NCBI GenBank assembly: GCA_947627195.1
Contig: CANQVC010000003.1
Location: forward strand, 1-64,000
DNA from: an uncultured Bacilli bacterium
Lineage (GTDB): Bacteria; Bacillota_I; Bacilli_A; ML615J-28; CAG-698
Length of the DNA stretch: 64,000 nt
Reading direction: 5' to 3'
The number at the start of each line of letters is the position of its first letter. The stretch's first letter is position 1. A program made the translations under genes and the position numbers. Positions 44,029-55,000 of the stretch are shown here, one piece after another. A model generated the notes under the pieces. It saw only the letters and a program-made list of their open reading frames with translations, had not been told where the DNA came from and searched no databases.

Positions 44029-47000
44029 TAGTCCTCCTCCCCTTTTACTTTATAACTTTCTTTAGGATAAGTTTTTCCTTCATATGTTGTGTCCATATTT
44101 GTTGAATTGATATAAATACCAATACGTGAACCATCTTTTTTCTCGTATTCAACAAATACTAAATTTGGGTTAAGAATTTCATGATTAACTAATCTAGCAT
44201 TATAAATACCTAATTGTTCTAATTCATTGATTTGATTAATCATAGTTTCCTTAATGTTTTGATAATATGCTTGGAAATAATATGTATAATCAGTTTTTAA
44301 TAATGTACTTGGATCTTCATATGAAACTAAATAATTTATGTTACTACCTGTTTCAATTGCTTTTAATAAGAACCATTTTTCATTATGTCCAGCAGTATTA
44401 GAATTAATAGCAATTGTTGAATAATCAAATAAACCATTGACAACTAATTGATAGAATGGAATCATTTGATCAAACATACCATACATAGAAGATGTAACAG
44501 GAACATCAACTGCTGTTGTTACATATTTAAATGCATAATCATATGGAGCAGATAATTTTAATTGGTTTTGTTCAGCTAAAATATCTAATGCTTTCATTTG
44601 ATATTCTAGTGATTGTTGACCATAAACTTCTTTATTTTTTGCATAATTAGGAATAAATGAATTTCCTAAATCAGAAACAAATAATCCACCATAAGCTTTG
44701 TTTGAGTCATTCCAAACTTTTAATTTGTTAATTGATTTATTTAATTTAGTTGCAATGCTTTCATAATATTGTGGAGCAATGATATATGTACGAGGAGCTT
44801 TTTTATCTTGTCTTAAAGTACCTGGATCAAATGTATATCTTATTGCTGTATCATTACTTACACTTCTTGTTGAATATTTTTGATTACCAAAATTAAGATC
44901 ATATCCTTTTGTTGTGGTAACAAACATTTCAGGATAGAATGTAATAGTATTGTCAACACAATATTGGAAGAACTTCTTCATAGAAGTTGCTTTTCCTAAA
45001 ACACTTGAAACTTTCACAGCTCCACCAAGTTCATATTCAAAGTTTTCTTTTGTCCAACCAGTATATGAAATATTAAAATTATTAACATTATTAGCTTTTA
45101 ATTCTTCAATAATTTCTTGAGCTTGATTAAATGTTGTTAATGAATCAGATGTCTTATATTTAATACCAATTGCTAAGGCATATTTATCATATGAGCCTAG
45201 GAAATTAAGATTTAATACAGGACTTGTAGTTGTATCTTTTAATTCTAATCCATCACGTTCAATTAAATAATTACGATAAATATTAGCTAGATCAACATAA
45301 TCTAATTCAGTTTCATCAAGGAAAATGTAACGATAAATAAGATCATTATCAGCTATATTCTTACTCCATTTTTCATAAGTTCTTGATTCATAAACAGTAC
45401 CAACTTGAACTGATTCTTTAATACGAAGATTTGCTGAAAAATATGCATAATTTGTACCAACGGCAGCAGCTGCAAGTACTGTTTGAGCTCCACCTTTTTC
45501 AACAATTCCCATATATCCTTTAGGAACATCAGATGCACCGTTAGTGCTATTTCTATTAACAACAAAACCAAACATACCTAATAACATATTTCCTTGTTCA
45601 ATTGTATATGTTTTAGAAATATATGCACTATCTTCACCATAATAATTATTAACATAACCACGATAGCCCATTTCTTCATTCTTTTTATTATTGAAATCAA
45701 TGATAGCACCAGATCCATCAGGAACAAGAATATATCCATCAGTATCAACACTTTGACTAGCAAGTGGAACATTTGTCATATTTTGTAAAATACTAATTTG
45801 TGATAATGAATGATCTCCTTTAATTAAATCATAATTAAAATCATCTTCTGTTGCGTTTTGACCATCACGTAAAGAATCACCTAAGATTGTTGTAACTAAG
45901 CCCTTATCGGTAATTTTAAATTCAACACATACATTAAAGATAGGTAAAGATGTTTCAGTTGCAACACCAAACATTTCGTTATCTAATGCAACTTGTTCCA
46001 ATGAGTAAATAGTATTTTTAATATAACCATCTTCATAAATTACAGTTCCGTCACTATTTCTAGCAATAATTCCACCACCAACAAATGGTGTCATTTCATC
46101 TTTATATAGTGGAAAGCCTCTTGTTTGATTTTGTAATAATTCTCCATAATTATATAATATTGCATATCCACCTCTGATGTTTTCTAAAGCACCACTTTTT
46201 AATTCATAAAATGGATATGGAAATTCTTTAGAAGGATATTGCGAATCAAATATACCCTTTAAAAAGTTCCATTGTTGTTCAGGTAAAAATGGATTATTTG
46301 TTAATGGAGAATCAGGATTATTAAAATATTTTTTGTATAATTCACCATCAACATCTAATAATTCTAAAGGTAGACCGACGAATTTAAAATATTTAGTATT
46401 ACCATAATTACCATATGATGTATCTTCACCAAGAGTGCTGTCAACGATTGGATTACCTTCAAAAGTATAGAATCCTTCTTCTTCACTTCCCAAAATTAAT
46501 CCCATATCAGCTAAATCAGGTAGAACTGTATGTAACATATATTCATACCCTTCTTTAGTATAGACATTCATCTTTCCATCATATTTAACTATTCTAATTT
46601 CTTGACCATCAACATTAACAGCTTTAGCTTGGGTTGATCTTAATAAAGTATTACCTCTAAATCTTTCTTCAAAAGTATTACCTAAATTACCAACATAATT
46701 CATATATTCTTCCCAAGCATCATGGGCATTTTTAAATGCTTCTTCATCTAATTCCAATGTTTGAGCATTAATATATGCTTCTTCAAATGGTTCATACCAA
46801 GTATTATACATTCTAGTTGGGAAATAACCAGCACCAGCACTAAAATTACCAATAGTATATAGAACTTGTACAGCATCATATCCATTTTGTTCTTTTGTTA
46901 AATAACGTAAACGATAATGTTTTTCACTACCTTCAGTTAGTGAATTAAGGTAAGAAACACTATTTGTATAACTATCAAGAACAATTGAACTTGCTGTACC

Positions 47001-47456
47001 AGTCTCAGTTTGGAAATAACTAAGGCTTACATTAGCAGCAGTTCTATCACTTTTAGTAGGATCAGCTGTTGTATATTTTAATTTATAACTATTAGGATTA
47101 TCAGCTGGTTGACCAGCAATCAATGTAGTAGTATCAACAACAGTAACAATAGTTGAATCTTCATCAAAGAACATTTTATATTTACCAGCTGTACCAATAA
47201 CCACATTATTATTTAATTCTAATAAATCACCAGTATAACTTGGACTTAAATACCATTCAGTTTTATCTTTCTGACGATAAGCTTCCATATCTTTAAATTC
47301 TTCAGGTAAGAATTCAATATTATCTGACTTTTCATATTTATAATTTAATTGATCAACATAATACATACAAAGTACAGTAACAATTAAAACAACAAGTATG
47401 AAGGCAACAATGTTTCTTAATCTAAATATTCTACGTAATATTTTTCTTGTTTTCAT
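44028..47456 (-). CDS. large membrane-anchored DUF5696-like protein
   Basis: Protein of 1142 residues with one N-terminal transmembrane helix (about 13-33) and a long extracellular part. The overall pattern and setting recall DUF5696 proteins that accompany carbohydrate ABC systems in Paenibacillus-like bacteria; this is recalled, not searched. The C-terminal half has barrel-like stretches (LNFLGSYDKYALAIGIKY; NNFNISYTGWTKENFEY; YAPYD-like LSAPYDYAFKYVTT) suggesting a glycosidase-like fold, but no catalytic pair can be named. It sits between YIP1-like and MalF-like genes and probably binds or processes the imported glycan on the cell surface. Confidence 0.6.
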   Translation of the reverse strand: MKTRKILRRIFRLRNIVAFILVVLIVTVLCMYYVDQLNYKYEKSDNIEFLPEEFKDMEAYRQKDKTEWYLSPSYTGDLLELNNNVVIGTAGKYKMFFDEDSTIVTVVDTTTLIAGQPADNPNSYKLKYTTADPTKSDRTAANVSLSYFQTETGTASSIVLDSYTNSVSYLNSLTEGSEKHYRLRYLTKEQNGYDAVQVLYTIGNFSAGAGYFPTRMYNTWYEPFEEAYINAQTLELDEEAFKNAHDAWEEYMNYVGNLGNTFEERFRGNTLLRSTQAKAVNVDGQEIRIVKYDGKMNVYTKEGYEYMLHTVLPDLADMGLILGSEEEGFYTFEGNPIVDSTLGEDTSYGNYGNTKYFKFVGLPLELLDVDGELYKKYFNNPDSPLTNNPFLPEQQWNFLKGIFDSQYPSKEFPYPFYELKSGALENIRGGYAILYNYGELLQNQTRGFPLYKDEMTPFVGGGIIARNSDGTVIYEDGYIKNTIYSLEQVALDNEMFGVATETSLPIFNVCVEFKITDKGLVTTILGDSLRDGQNATEDDFNYDLIKGDHSLSQISILQNMTNVPLASQSVDTDGYILVPDGSGAIIDFNNKKNEEMGYRGYVNNYYGEDSAYISKTYTIEQGNMLLGMFGFVVNRNSTNGASDVPKGYMGIVEKGGAQTVLAAAAVGTNYAYFSANLRIKESVQVGTVYESRTYEKWSKNIADNDLIYRYIFLDETELDYVDLANIYRNYLIERDGLELKDTTTSPVLNLNFLGSYDKYALAIGIKYKTSDSLTTFNQAQEIIEELKANNVNNFNISYTGWTKENFEYELGGAVKVSSVLGKATSMKKFFQYCVDNTITFYPEMFVTTTKGYDLNFGNQKYSTRSVSNDTAIRYTFDPGTLRQDKKAPRTYIIAPQYYESIATKLNKSINKLKVWNDSNKAYGGLFVSDLGNSFIPNYAKNKEVYGQQSLEYQMKALDILAEQNQLKLSAPYDYAFKYVTTAVDVPVTSSMYGMFDQMIPFYQLVVNGLFDYSTIAINSNTAGHNEKWFLLKAIETGSNINYLVSYEDPSTLLKTDYTYYFQAYYQNIKETMINQINELEQLGIYNARLVNHEILNPNLVFVEYEKKDGSRIGIYINSTNMDTTYEGKTYPKESYKVKGEED

Positions 47457-47469
47457 TATCTCAACCTCC

Positions 47470-48150
47470 CTACAATAAGTCCCTTAACGTTATTTCACGG
47501 TAAATTGTATAAACAAATCCATACATTCTTTGGAATAAATCAAAGAACAATAAACATGCAAAGATTACAATCATAACAGCAATAACAGTAGCTAAAATTG
47601 TTAATACACATTGTAATAATCCATATTCATGAATACTAATAATGCCAAAGAAGAACATATAGAATGTTAAGAACGCACCTAAAGCAATAACTAATGTATA
47701 AAGAGCCATTTCATCTTCCGCAAGCACATTACTTAAAATCATTCCAATTGATGTTGCCCAAATTAATGGATAAGTACAATAACATACCATCATAAAGATT
47801 TCTTTCATATTACCTTTTCCATCAAATAAGGTTGTAACAGACCAGTTAGCAACAGTAACAACAGCAATTATTCCTACAACATAAGCTAATTGAGTAAATG
47901 TATTTAAATCTTGAACATCATTATCATTTACTAAAAATCCATTGTATTGGAAGCTTAAAATATTAACAATAATCATGATAACTGCAAAAGCAATTGCTAC
48001 AGATAGTTTTGCTCTTTTATAACGTTTAAATTCATCAAAACCTTTTAATGGGTGAATCAAAATGTATGCAGGAAATTTAATCATTTCTGTATAAACAAAT
48101 TTGAAAAATTGTTTAATTTTTTGACCAACTAATTTCATTTTTTCATTCAT
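47470..48150 (-). CDS. YIP1-family membrane protein
   Basis: Protein of 226 residues with about five to six transmembrane helices starting near residue 50 (AKLSVAIAFAVIMIIVNILS). The YIP1-type WSVTTLFDGKGNMKEIFMMVCY stretch near 104-125 supports the family. The amphipathic N-terminus includes FPAYILIHPLKGFDEFKRYKR. Its role is unknown, but YIP1-like genes recur beside sugar ABC loci. It overlaps the propeller/TPR gene by 1 base and precedes the DUF5696-like gene by 13. Confidence 0.75.
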   Translation of the reverse strand: MNEKMKLVGQKIKQFFKFVYTEMIKFPAYILIHPLKGFDEFKRYKRAKLSVAIAFAVIMIIVNILSFQYNGFLVNDNDVQDLNTFTQLAYVVGIIAVVTVANWSVTTLFDGKGNMKEIFMMVCYCTYPLIWATSIGMILSNVLAEDEMALYTLVIALGAFLTFYMFFFGIISIHEYGLLQCVLTILATVIAVMIVIFACLLFFDLFQRMYGFVYTIYREITLRDLL

Positions 48151-50015
48151 TATTCATCACCTATTCCTGTCTCTTCTTCTTTCACAATGCCAAGTTTTTT
48201 TCTACGAATGTGGATTAAAACTTCAACACCAACAATAACTACTACTATTGTTATTACTACGGCAGAAAAGTATTTTTTAATAAGAGCATCACGATATTGT
48301 TTAAATGCTTTTCCATAATAAACACGATCAGCACCTAATTTGAAATATTTCATTGCTTCTTTATAATCACCAAGTTCATTATATTTTTTACCAATACCAA
48401 CATATGCATATTCATAATTAGCATTTAAGGCAATAACTTGTTCCCAATAATCAGCTGCTGCTAATTCTTCAGTTTCTATACCAGTATCTTCATTTCCAAT
48501 AATCCAATGACCATTTGCTTCTGTCACATCTTTATTTGGATCAGTAATTTTAGTATTGTAACTACCTATCCACCATGTCTTAGTGTTTTTGTTATAGGTA
48601 GGAATTTCACGAATGCTTCTACCGTTATATTCTTCTTTAACTGCTTTATTAATTATTTTCGCAATTTCAGTTGGTTCAAACTTAATAATTGTTTTGTAAT
48701 ATTTATCTAATACAAGAATTGTTTCACCTAAATATTGAACAGCAACAGGGTTTTGAATATTATCTGTATATACATCACCTTTTTCACCAGAGATGTATAA
48801 TAAGTTACCTTCATTGTCGTATGTAAATAAACGTCCACGTTTAGAATCTACAACTGTATATACACCATAATCATTAACAGTAATACCATCAAATGTTGAT
48901 GGATTAGTTGTACCTTGACCATCATTTGTTTTGATATATTTTGCATCACCTTTTGGAGCTGAATAACCATTACGACGTAATACATCTTTTCCAGATGGAT
49001 TAATCTTTTTAATCATAATGTTATCATTTGTAATTCCTCCTGATTTAGGATCAGTAATGGCATATGATGTTGCATAAATCATGAAATTTGTATATACCAT
49101 ATCAGTAAATGATGTATTATGATAAGTTGTCATTTTTTCTCTTTGTGCTTGAGAAGCAAAGTTTCTCCAGAAAATATCCCATGCACTTAATGTTACATAG
49201 TTAACACCTACATAAGCATTAAATTGACCATCTTTACCAAACTGCATAATTCCTTCACCAACATTATCACAAATAACATAAATTCTTCCAGCTGTATCTG
49301 ATAATACTTCAGAAGGTGAAAACTTTTTATTTTCTAGTTGTTCTTCAGGTGCTGAGATAACTTGATATACATGAAATGTACCTTTTTCTTCATCAAATGA
49401 ATTAGGATCAATAACTACAATTTGTTCATTTCCATTATCACAAATATAAATTAAATCAGAAAGTTCTCCTTTTTCTTTATCAGCATTAGGATTAATACCA
49501 CGATGAATGCTTAATGGAGAATTCAAATAAAGTTCTCCTTTTTTTATTGTGTCTTCATCTTTTTGTGTTTCACCTGGAGCTTGTTCTTCAGGAGTCGTTT
49601 CGCCTGGAGTTGGTTCTTCTGGTTCTTCTTCTTTTTCTGCTTGGACACCATTGACATCATCATCATTTGTATAACGTAATGTATCCGCATCATAAATGAA
49701 TTTATTTGTTTTTAAAATCAAATTCAAGTTTTCATCAAAAACAAACATATAATTTGATTTACTATCTAATGCATAAATCAATGTTTCATCTTCACCATTA
49801 AATACAAATAAGTCTGATGGTGAACTAAAATCACTAGCTTCAATACCTAACTTTTTATAATTATAAGGCATCTCATTAACTGTAAATCCTTCAGCTGAAT
49901 AAATTACTTCACTTTTATGATTATAAGTGTAACCTGTAGCAGCTGAAACATGAGGTGTTGTAAAACAAACAAGAGCTAATAAAACAATGATATAAAATCT
50001 AATTTTTTTCTTCAT
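48150..50015 (-). CDS. surface beta-propeller (NHL-like) and TPR protein, C-terminally anchored
   Basis: Exported protein of 621 residues. A signal peptide (about 1-25, ending VSA-A), propeller-like repeats (LFVFNGEDETLIYALDSKSN; YICDNGNEQIVVIDP; GRLFTYDNEGNLLYISG), a Pro/Glu/Thr-rich linker near 130-155, a TPR-like pair near 535-580 (ALNANYEYAYVGIGKKYNEL) and a transmembrane helix near 583-605 with a short charged tail. Such gluconolactonase/NHL-like proteins often bind ligands or partner proteins. In this operon it may be part of a surface complex with the permeases, which is inference. Confidence 0.65.
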   Translation of the reverse strand: MKKKIRFYIIVLLALVCFTTPHVSAATGYTYNHKSEVIYSAEGFTVNEMPYNYKKLGIEASDFSSPSDLFVFNGEDETLIYALDSKSNYMFVFDENLNLILKTNKFIYDADTLRYTNDDDVNGVQAEKEEEPEEPTPGETTPEEQAPGETQKDEDTIKKGELYLNSPLSIHRGINPNADKEKGELSDLIYICDNGNEQIVVIDPNSFDEEKGTFHVYQVISAPEEQLENKKFSPSEVLSDTAGRIYVICDNVGEGIMQFGKDGQFNAYVGVNYVTLSAWDIFWRNFASQAQREKMTTYHNTSFTDMVYTNFMIYATSYAITDPKSGGITNDNIMIKKINPSGKDVLRRNGYSAPKGDAKYIKTNDGQGTTNPSTFDGITVNDYGVYTVVDSKRGRLFTYDNEGNLLYISGEKGDVYTDNIQNPVAVQYLGETILVLDKYYKTIIKFEPTEIAKIINKAVKEEYNGRSIREIPTYNKNTKTWWIGSYNTKITDPNKDVTEANGHWIIGNEDTGIETEELAAADYWEQVIALNANYEYAYVGIGKKYNELGDYKEAMKYFKLGADRVYYGKAFKQYRDALIKKYFSAVVITIVVVIVGVEVLIHIRRKKLGIVKEEETGIGDE

Positions 50016-50025
50016 TTGTTTCCTC

Positions 50026-51006
50026 CTATTTCATTCCTGAATGTGCCATTGTTTCCATAACTTGTGATTGAGAAATAACAAACACAACAATTGGAATAAT
50101 AATCATAATTAAACTTACAGCAGCAAGTGTTCCTTGTCTTGCAGCACCAGCTGTCGCAATTTGACTTAAAGCATAACTTACCATCTTGAAATCTTCACGA
50201 TAGATTGTTGTGGAACCTGAGTTTGCCCACAAACTTTGGAATAGTAAGATTATTAATGTAACCCACGCAGGTTTAACAAGTGGCATTACAATTGTCCAAT
50301 AAATTCTAAATTCACTAGCGCCATCTATTTTAGCTGCTTCTATTAAACTTGTTGGTATTTGTTCCATGAATTGTTTCATTAAGAATAATCCCATTGAATA
50401 AGCAAAGGCAGGTAAAATAATTGACCAATATGAATCAATCAAATGTAACCAATTTAATACCATATAGTTTGGAATAGCTGTTACTGATGATGGGAACATC
50501 AATGAATAAACAACAAGACCAAATATTAATGCACCACCTGGTACTTTATATTTTGCAAGTGGATAAGCACACATTGAAGCAATTATTACATGTCCAAATG
50601 TTCCAAGAATTGTTACAAAAATAGTATTGAAGAAGTAACGACTAAATGGAACAAGTGATGAGCCTAAGGCGTTTGCTAAATCAGAAAAGTTATCAAGAGT
50701 TGGGTTCTTTACAAAAAATCTTGGAGGGTATAGGAAAATTTCATCTAGAGGTTTAAAAGCATTTGATACTGTTAAAACTAAAGGTAAAATACTTAATATA
50801 CCAAATAATGCTAAAAAGACAAATAAGGCAATATCTCCACGAAGAGAACGGTTAACTCTTTTTCTTTTCTTTGAACGCATTTGAACTTTTAAATCACTGA
50901 TTTCGGCGAAAGGACGGGAATCAATTTTTTTCGACTTACGTTCATTACGGTCAAGCTTTTGCTTTTTTTCTTTTTTCTCTTTCTTCTCTTTAGCCACCCT
51001 AATCAC
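50026..51006 (-). CDS. carbohydrate ABC permease (MalG type) with basic N-terminus
   Basis: Permease of 326 residues with six helices and EAA loop LIEAAKIDGASEFRIYWTIVMP. The first ~55 residues are strongly basic (KEKKEKKEKKQK and further Lys/Arg), in contrast to the acidic extension of the other MalG-type subunit in the operon. The listed GTG start overlaps the previous gene by 8 bases; a GTG nine bases downstream is also possible. It pairs with the permease at 50999-51994. Confidence 0.88.
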   Translation of the reverse strand: MIRVAKEKKEKKEKKQKLDRNERKSKKIDSRPFAEISDLKVQMRSKKRKRVNRSLRGDIALFVFLALFGILSILPLVLTVSNAFKPLDEIFLYPPRFFVKNPTLDNFSDLANALGSSLVPFSRYFFNTIFVTILGTFGHVIIASMCAYPLAKYKVPGGALIFGLVVYSLMFPSSVTAIPNYMVLNWLHLIDSYWSIILPAFAYSMGLFLMKQFMEQIPTSLIEAAKIDGASEFRIYWTIVMPLVKPAWVTLIILLFQSLWANSGSTTIYREDFKMVSYALSQIATAGAARQGTLAAVSLIMIIIPIVVFVISQSQVMETMAHSGMK

Positions 51007-51994
51007 CCAACTTTCTAATAATCTTTTGAATTAATTTGTTCAATAAAATTGATGCGACAAACAATATCGTTGCAATAGCTGATGCATAACCCATTTCAAA
51101 ACGTAAACTACCATAATCTGTTAAGTGGTTTACAATTGTATGACCAGCATAAGATACTGAAGGGAAACCAGCTAAAGATGTTGTAATAGAACCTACTCCT
51201 AAAGCAGAAGATATTTGAATAACGGCACTAAACATTAGTTGTGGTTTTAATTGTGGTAAAGTAATATACCATAATTCTTGCCAACGATTCTTTACTCCAT
51301 CGACAGCTGCTGCTTCATATAGTGTTTTATCTACACCTTTTAAACCAGCTATTAATGCTAAGAAGTTAACACCTAAACTCATCCATAATTGAACAATAAT
51401 TACGATTGGTAAAATGTATTTCGCATTTGTTAACCAAGTAATTGGTTGAGAAATAAATCCCCATGACATTAAGAACGAGTTAGCATATCCATACATATCA
51501 CTTGAGAATATTAATGTCCAAATAGTAATGGCATTTCCTGAAAGAGATGGTGCATAGAAAACTAAGGTCATGATGGTTCTTAATTTACCAGGTAATTCAT
51601 TAATTAACCATGCCATAACAAATGACATTAAATAACCAAGTGGTCCACATATAACTGCTATAATTAATGTATTCTTAACAGCTGTTATAAATATTTCATC
51701 ATCTAAAAATAAAGTTAAATAGTTTTTAAATCCTAACCATGAAGGAGCTTCTAACATATTAAAGTAGGTGAAACTTAAGCAGAAACTCATAACTACAGGA
51801 ACGACTGTAAATAATGTAAATAGAATAACATAAGGTAACATCATTAAATATAATGTTCTATTTAAATATAATTTACGTCTTAATGGTTTTTTTCTACTCC
51901 AATGGTCGATTTTAATACCAGTTCGATGTTTCCAATCTAAGAATTGGTGCCATTTTTCTTTGAACCAGTTTTCTTTTTTTACTGTTTCTTCCAT
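50999..51994 (-). CDS. carbohydrate ABC permease (MalF type)
   Basis: Permease of 331 residues. A basic cytoplasmic start of about 45 residues is followed by six transmembrane helices; the EAA loop is YEAAAVDGVKNRWQELWYIT. AGGAGG lies 7 bases before the ATG. It directly follows the solute-binding protein gene, so these two permeases with 52005-55172 form the most obvious uptake system. Confidence 0.9.
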   Translation of the reverse strand: MEETVKKENWFKEKWHQFLDWKHRTGIKIDHWSRKKPLRRKLYLNRTLYLMMLPYVILFTLFTVVPVVMSFCLSFTYFNMLEAPSWLGFKNYLTLFLDDEIFITAVKNTLIIAVICGPLGYLMSFVMAWLINELPGKLRTIMTLVFYAPSLSGNAITIWTLIFSSDMYGYANSFLMSWGFISQPITWLTNAKYILPIVIIVQLWMSLGVNFLALIAGLKGVDKTLYEAAAVDGVKNRWQELWYITLPQLKPQLMFSAVIQISSALGVGSITTSLAGFPSVSYAGHTIVNHLTDYGSLRFEMGYASAIATILFVASILLNKLIQKIIRKLGD

Positions 51995-52004
51995 TATTTT
52001 CCTC

Positions 52005-55000
52005 CTACTTCTTTGCTGCTTTCGTTGATGTTGCTAAACCAAATTCTTCACGTTTTCTGTCAATTTCACTATTGATTGTTAAGATGTAATCAGATAATGT
52101 TTGACGTGGGTTTTCGTTATTATTAACAACATAACGGAATGCATTTTCAAGGTTACGTCCAGTATAATATCCACCAGCAACTTCTGGAACACCAATTGTT
52201 TGTTCCCATTGATCTAACAATACGGCTTGTTCTTTTGTCGTCCATGATAAACGTTTAAATGCTTCAACATTTGCAGTATTATGACGAGCTGCAGCTCCTA
52301 AAATTGCTTCAATTTCACGAGCATATCCAGCTTGTGTATCAGCACTTGTGAACCATTGCATGAACTTCCATGATTCAAATGGTACATCTGTTTGTTTCAT
52401 CATTATTAATGCTGTACCACTTGCAGCACCTAAATAATCAATTTCACCATTTTCTTTTTCAATACCAGGAAGTAATGCAAAATCCCATTTACCACGAATT
52501 TCTGGTGCAGAAACAGCTAATGTATTATAAATATCATAATTAACAATACCAATTGGTGTTTCACCACTACGGAAACGGTTAACGAAACTTGCTTGAAGTG
52601 GGAAACTATAATCAGTATAGAAACTAGTCCAAAATTCGAATGCTCTCATTGCAGCTTCAGAATCAAAATTTGATTCAACATATTCTTCACCAAATTCATT
52701 AATAGATGTTCTATAAAATGCTGATTCTCTAGCATTATCAACTGATTGATATAAATATGATGCAAATATTTGGTTAACAACACTTGATGAACCTACTGTA
52801 TTCAATGGTAAATAACATTCAAAATGTTGAATCTGTAATTCAGGAATTAAATTGATTAAATTATCCCAAGTTCTTGGAACTGACCAATCATATTCTTCAA
52901 ACATATCAGTACGATAGAATAATACTAAGAAACTTTGAGTATATGGAAGAGCATAATAACCACCTTCAAATTCATATGGTACCATCGCACTTTGTTTGAA
53001 CCACATTGTTTCTTCATTTAAGGCAATTTCTTCAAATGAAGGGACATTATTATAACCAATTTCATCTAATGCAGATCTTGAGAAAGTTGTTAAATCAAAT
53101 GTAGCACCACGTAAAGCATAATTTACAGGAGTACCATTTGCTACGTTAATTGCAACATCTGGACCACGCCCTGCAAGTGTTGCCGTTAATAATACATCTG
53201 GAGAAACAACTTTTAGACTTACATTAACTCCATTTAATACACTATTAGGATTACTTCTTTCTTCATTAATCATACTACTAATTGCATTAGCTTGTTCACG
53301 TCCTTGGTTTTCACTAGTTAATAGCCATACATCTACATCTTTCCATTCACTATTAGCTTCAGTCAAACCAACACTTTCATAATCATAGAAGAATGATAAA
53401 ACAAATCCTTTAATATTAAACCATAGACTACCAAAGGCATTTGGATTTGCTTTTGGAAGTTTGTAATCAGAACTATGAACTACAAGATAATCAATTGATA
53501 AAGCTTGTTGACTTACATCTAGAATCCATGTTCCTAATGAAGAAATATTTGTACTAAAATCAGATAGATTTTTTTGAATTTTATAATGATCTTTAATAAA
53601 TTGTTTTAATTGAACTGACATTGTTTCAAGTGATGCTGTTTCACTACTCTTTTCTCCAGAAATTTCAGTAATTTTTTTGGAAACATCAGTTAATGTATCA
53701 ACAGCTTCTTGGAATTTTTCTTTTGCTTCAGCAATGAATTCTTTTCCACTGTCACCACCAAAATAATTAATGTATGGGTCAGGATTAATACCAGTCTTTT
53801 GAATGATACGACGATATAATTTATTTAAATCATCAATGACATATTGAACACGACTAATTTGTGTTGCATAATCACCTAAAGTACATTCTAATGTAATTGT
53901 ATGTTTTCCTTTAGTTAGGTAGAATAAGAATGCTTCTTTATCAGTACCTAATGTAACGATACTCCAGTCACTATTGTAAACAAATTTACAATTTTGTGCT
54001 TCTGCAAAAGGTGTTTCACCATCAATAGCAAGTTTTCTTGTTGAGAATAATCCACGGGAAACATTTTGTTTACAACGAAGTGATATTTCATACATGCCTT
54101 CTTCTTGAACTTCAAAGTCCCATGTAATCCAATCACCTGGTGTACTCCATTTAGCACCACCAATTGTATTTAATACTAATTTAACTGGTGATGATTTTGT
54201 TTTATTATGGTTTTCATCAATACAAACATTATATGCACTTGTTCTATCAGATACAGCATAAATTGTTGAAGAAGATCTAACAACATTAGTTGTACGACCA
54301 TCTTCTTCAGGTCCACCTTCACCTTGAATTTGATATGCTACTTTACCACTAACAACTGGTTTACCTTGATATTGTGCTTTGTATTCTTCATATGAAATAT
54401 ATTTTTCAATACTTGTAACAAATACTTTAGAAACTAACATATTTTCACGAATTGATTCAATACCAATTGTATGAGCACCAGCTGTAAAATAAATCATATA
54501 TGGTTCTGTCACATATCCAACTTGATCATATACATATGAAGCTCTTAATTCAGGTTTTTCAACTTGTTTTGGTTTAATTTCATTTCCAGCTAAATCGACT
54601 AATTTACTACTTCCATCAGTAAATATTCTTTGGAATGCAACATTTGATAAATCGCTATATGGTATTTCTCCATCTATTTCAATTGCACGTTCAATATTAG
54701 CACCACCACTTGGTTCACCATCAGGATATACTTCTTCAGTTGATGGCATATATTCTAACAATAAATTATAAAAACCATTTTCAGGAATAACAACATCATA
54801 AATTAATTTTCCTAATGTTCCACTATAATTATAACTAACTTCATTAATTGTATGTGTAGCTCCTGTTGTAGTATCAAGTCCACTATTAGCATCTTGAGTT
54901 AATGTTGCATTATATTCAGCAGGAATTGCTTTATTTTCACCATTAACAACATAAGGATGATTTTCTGGGAAATTTTGTGGATAACTTTCCACATATTCTT

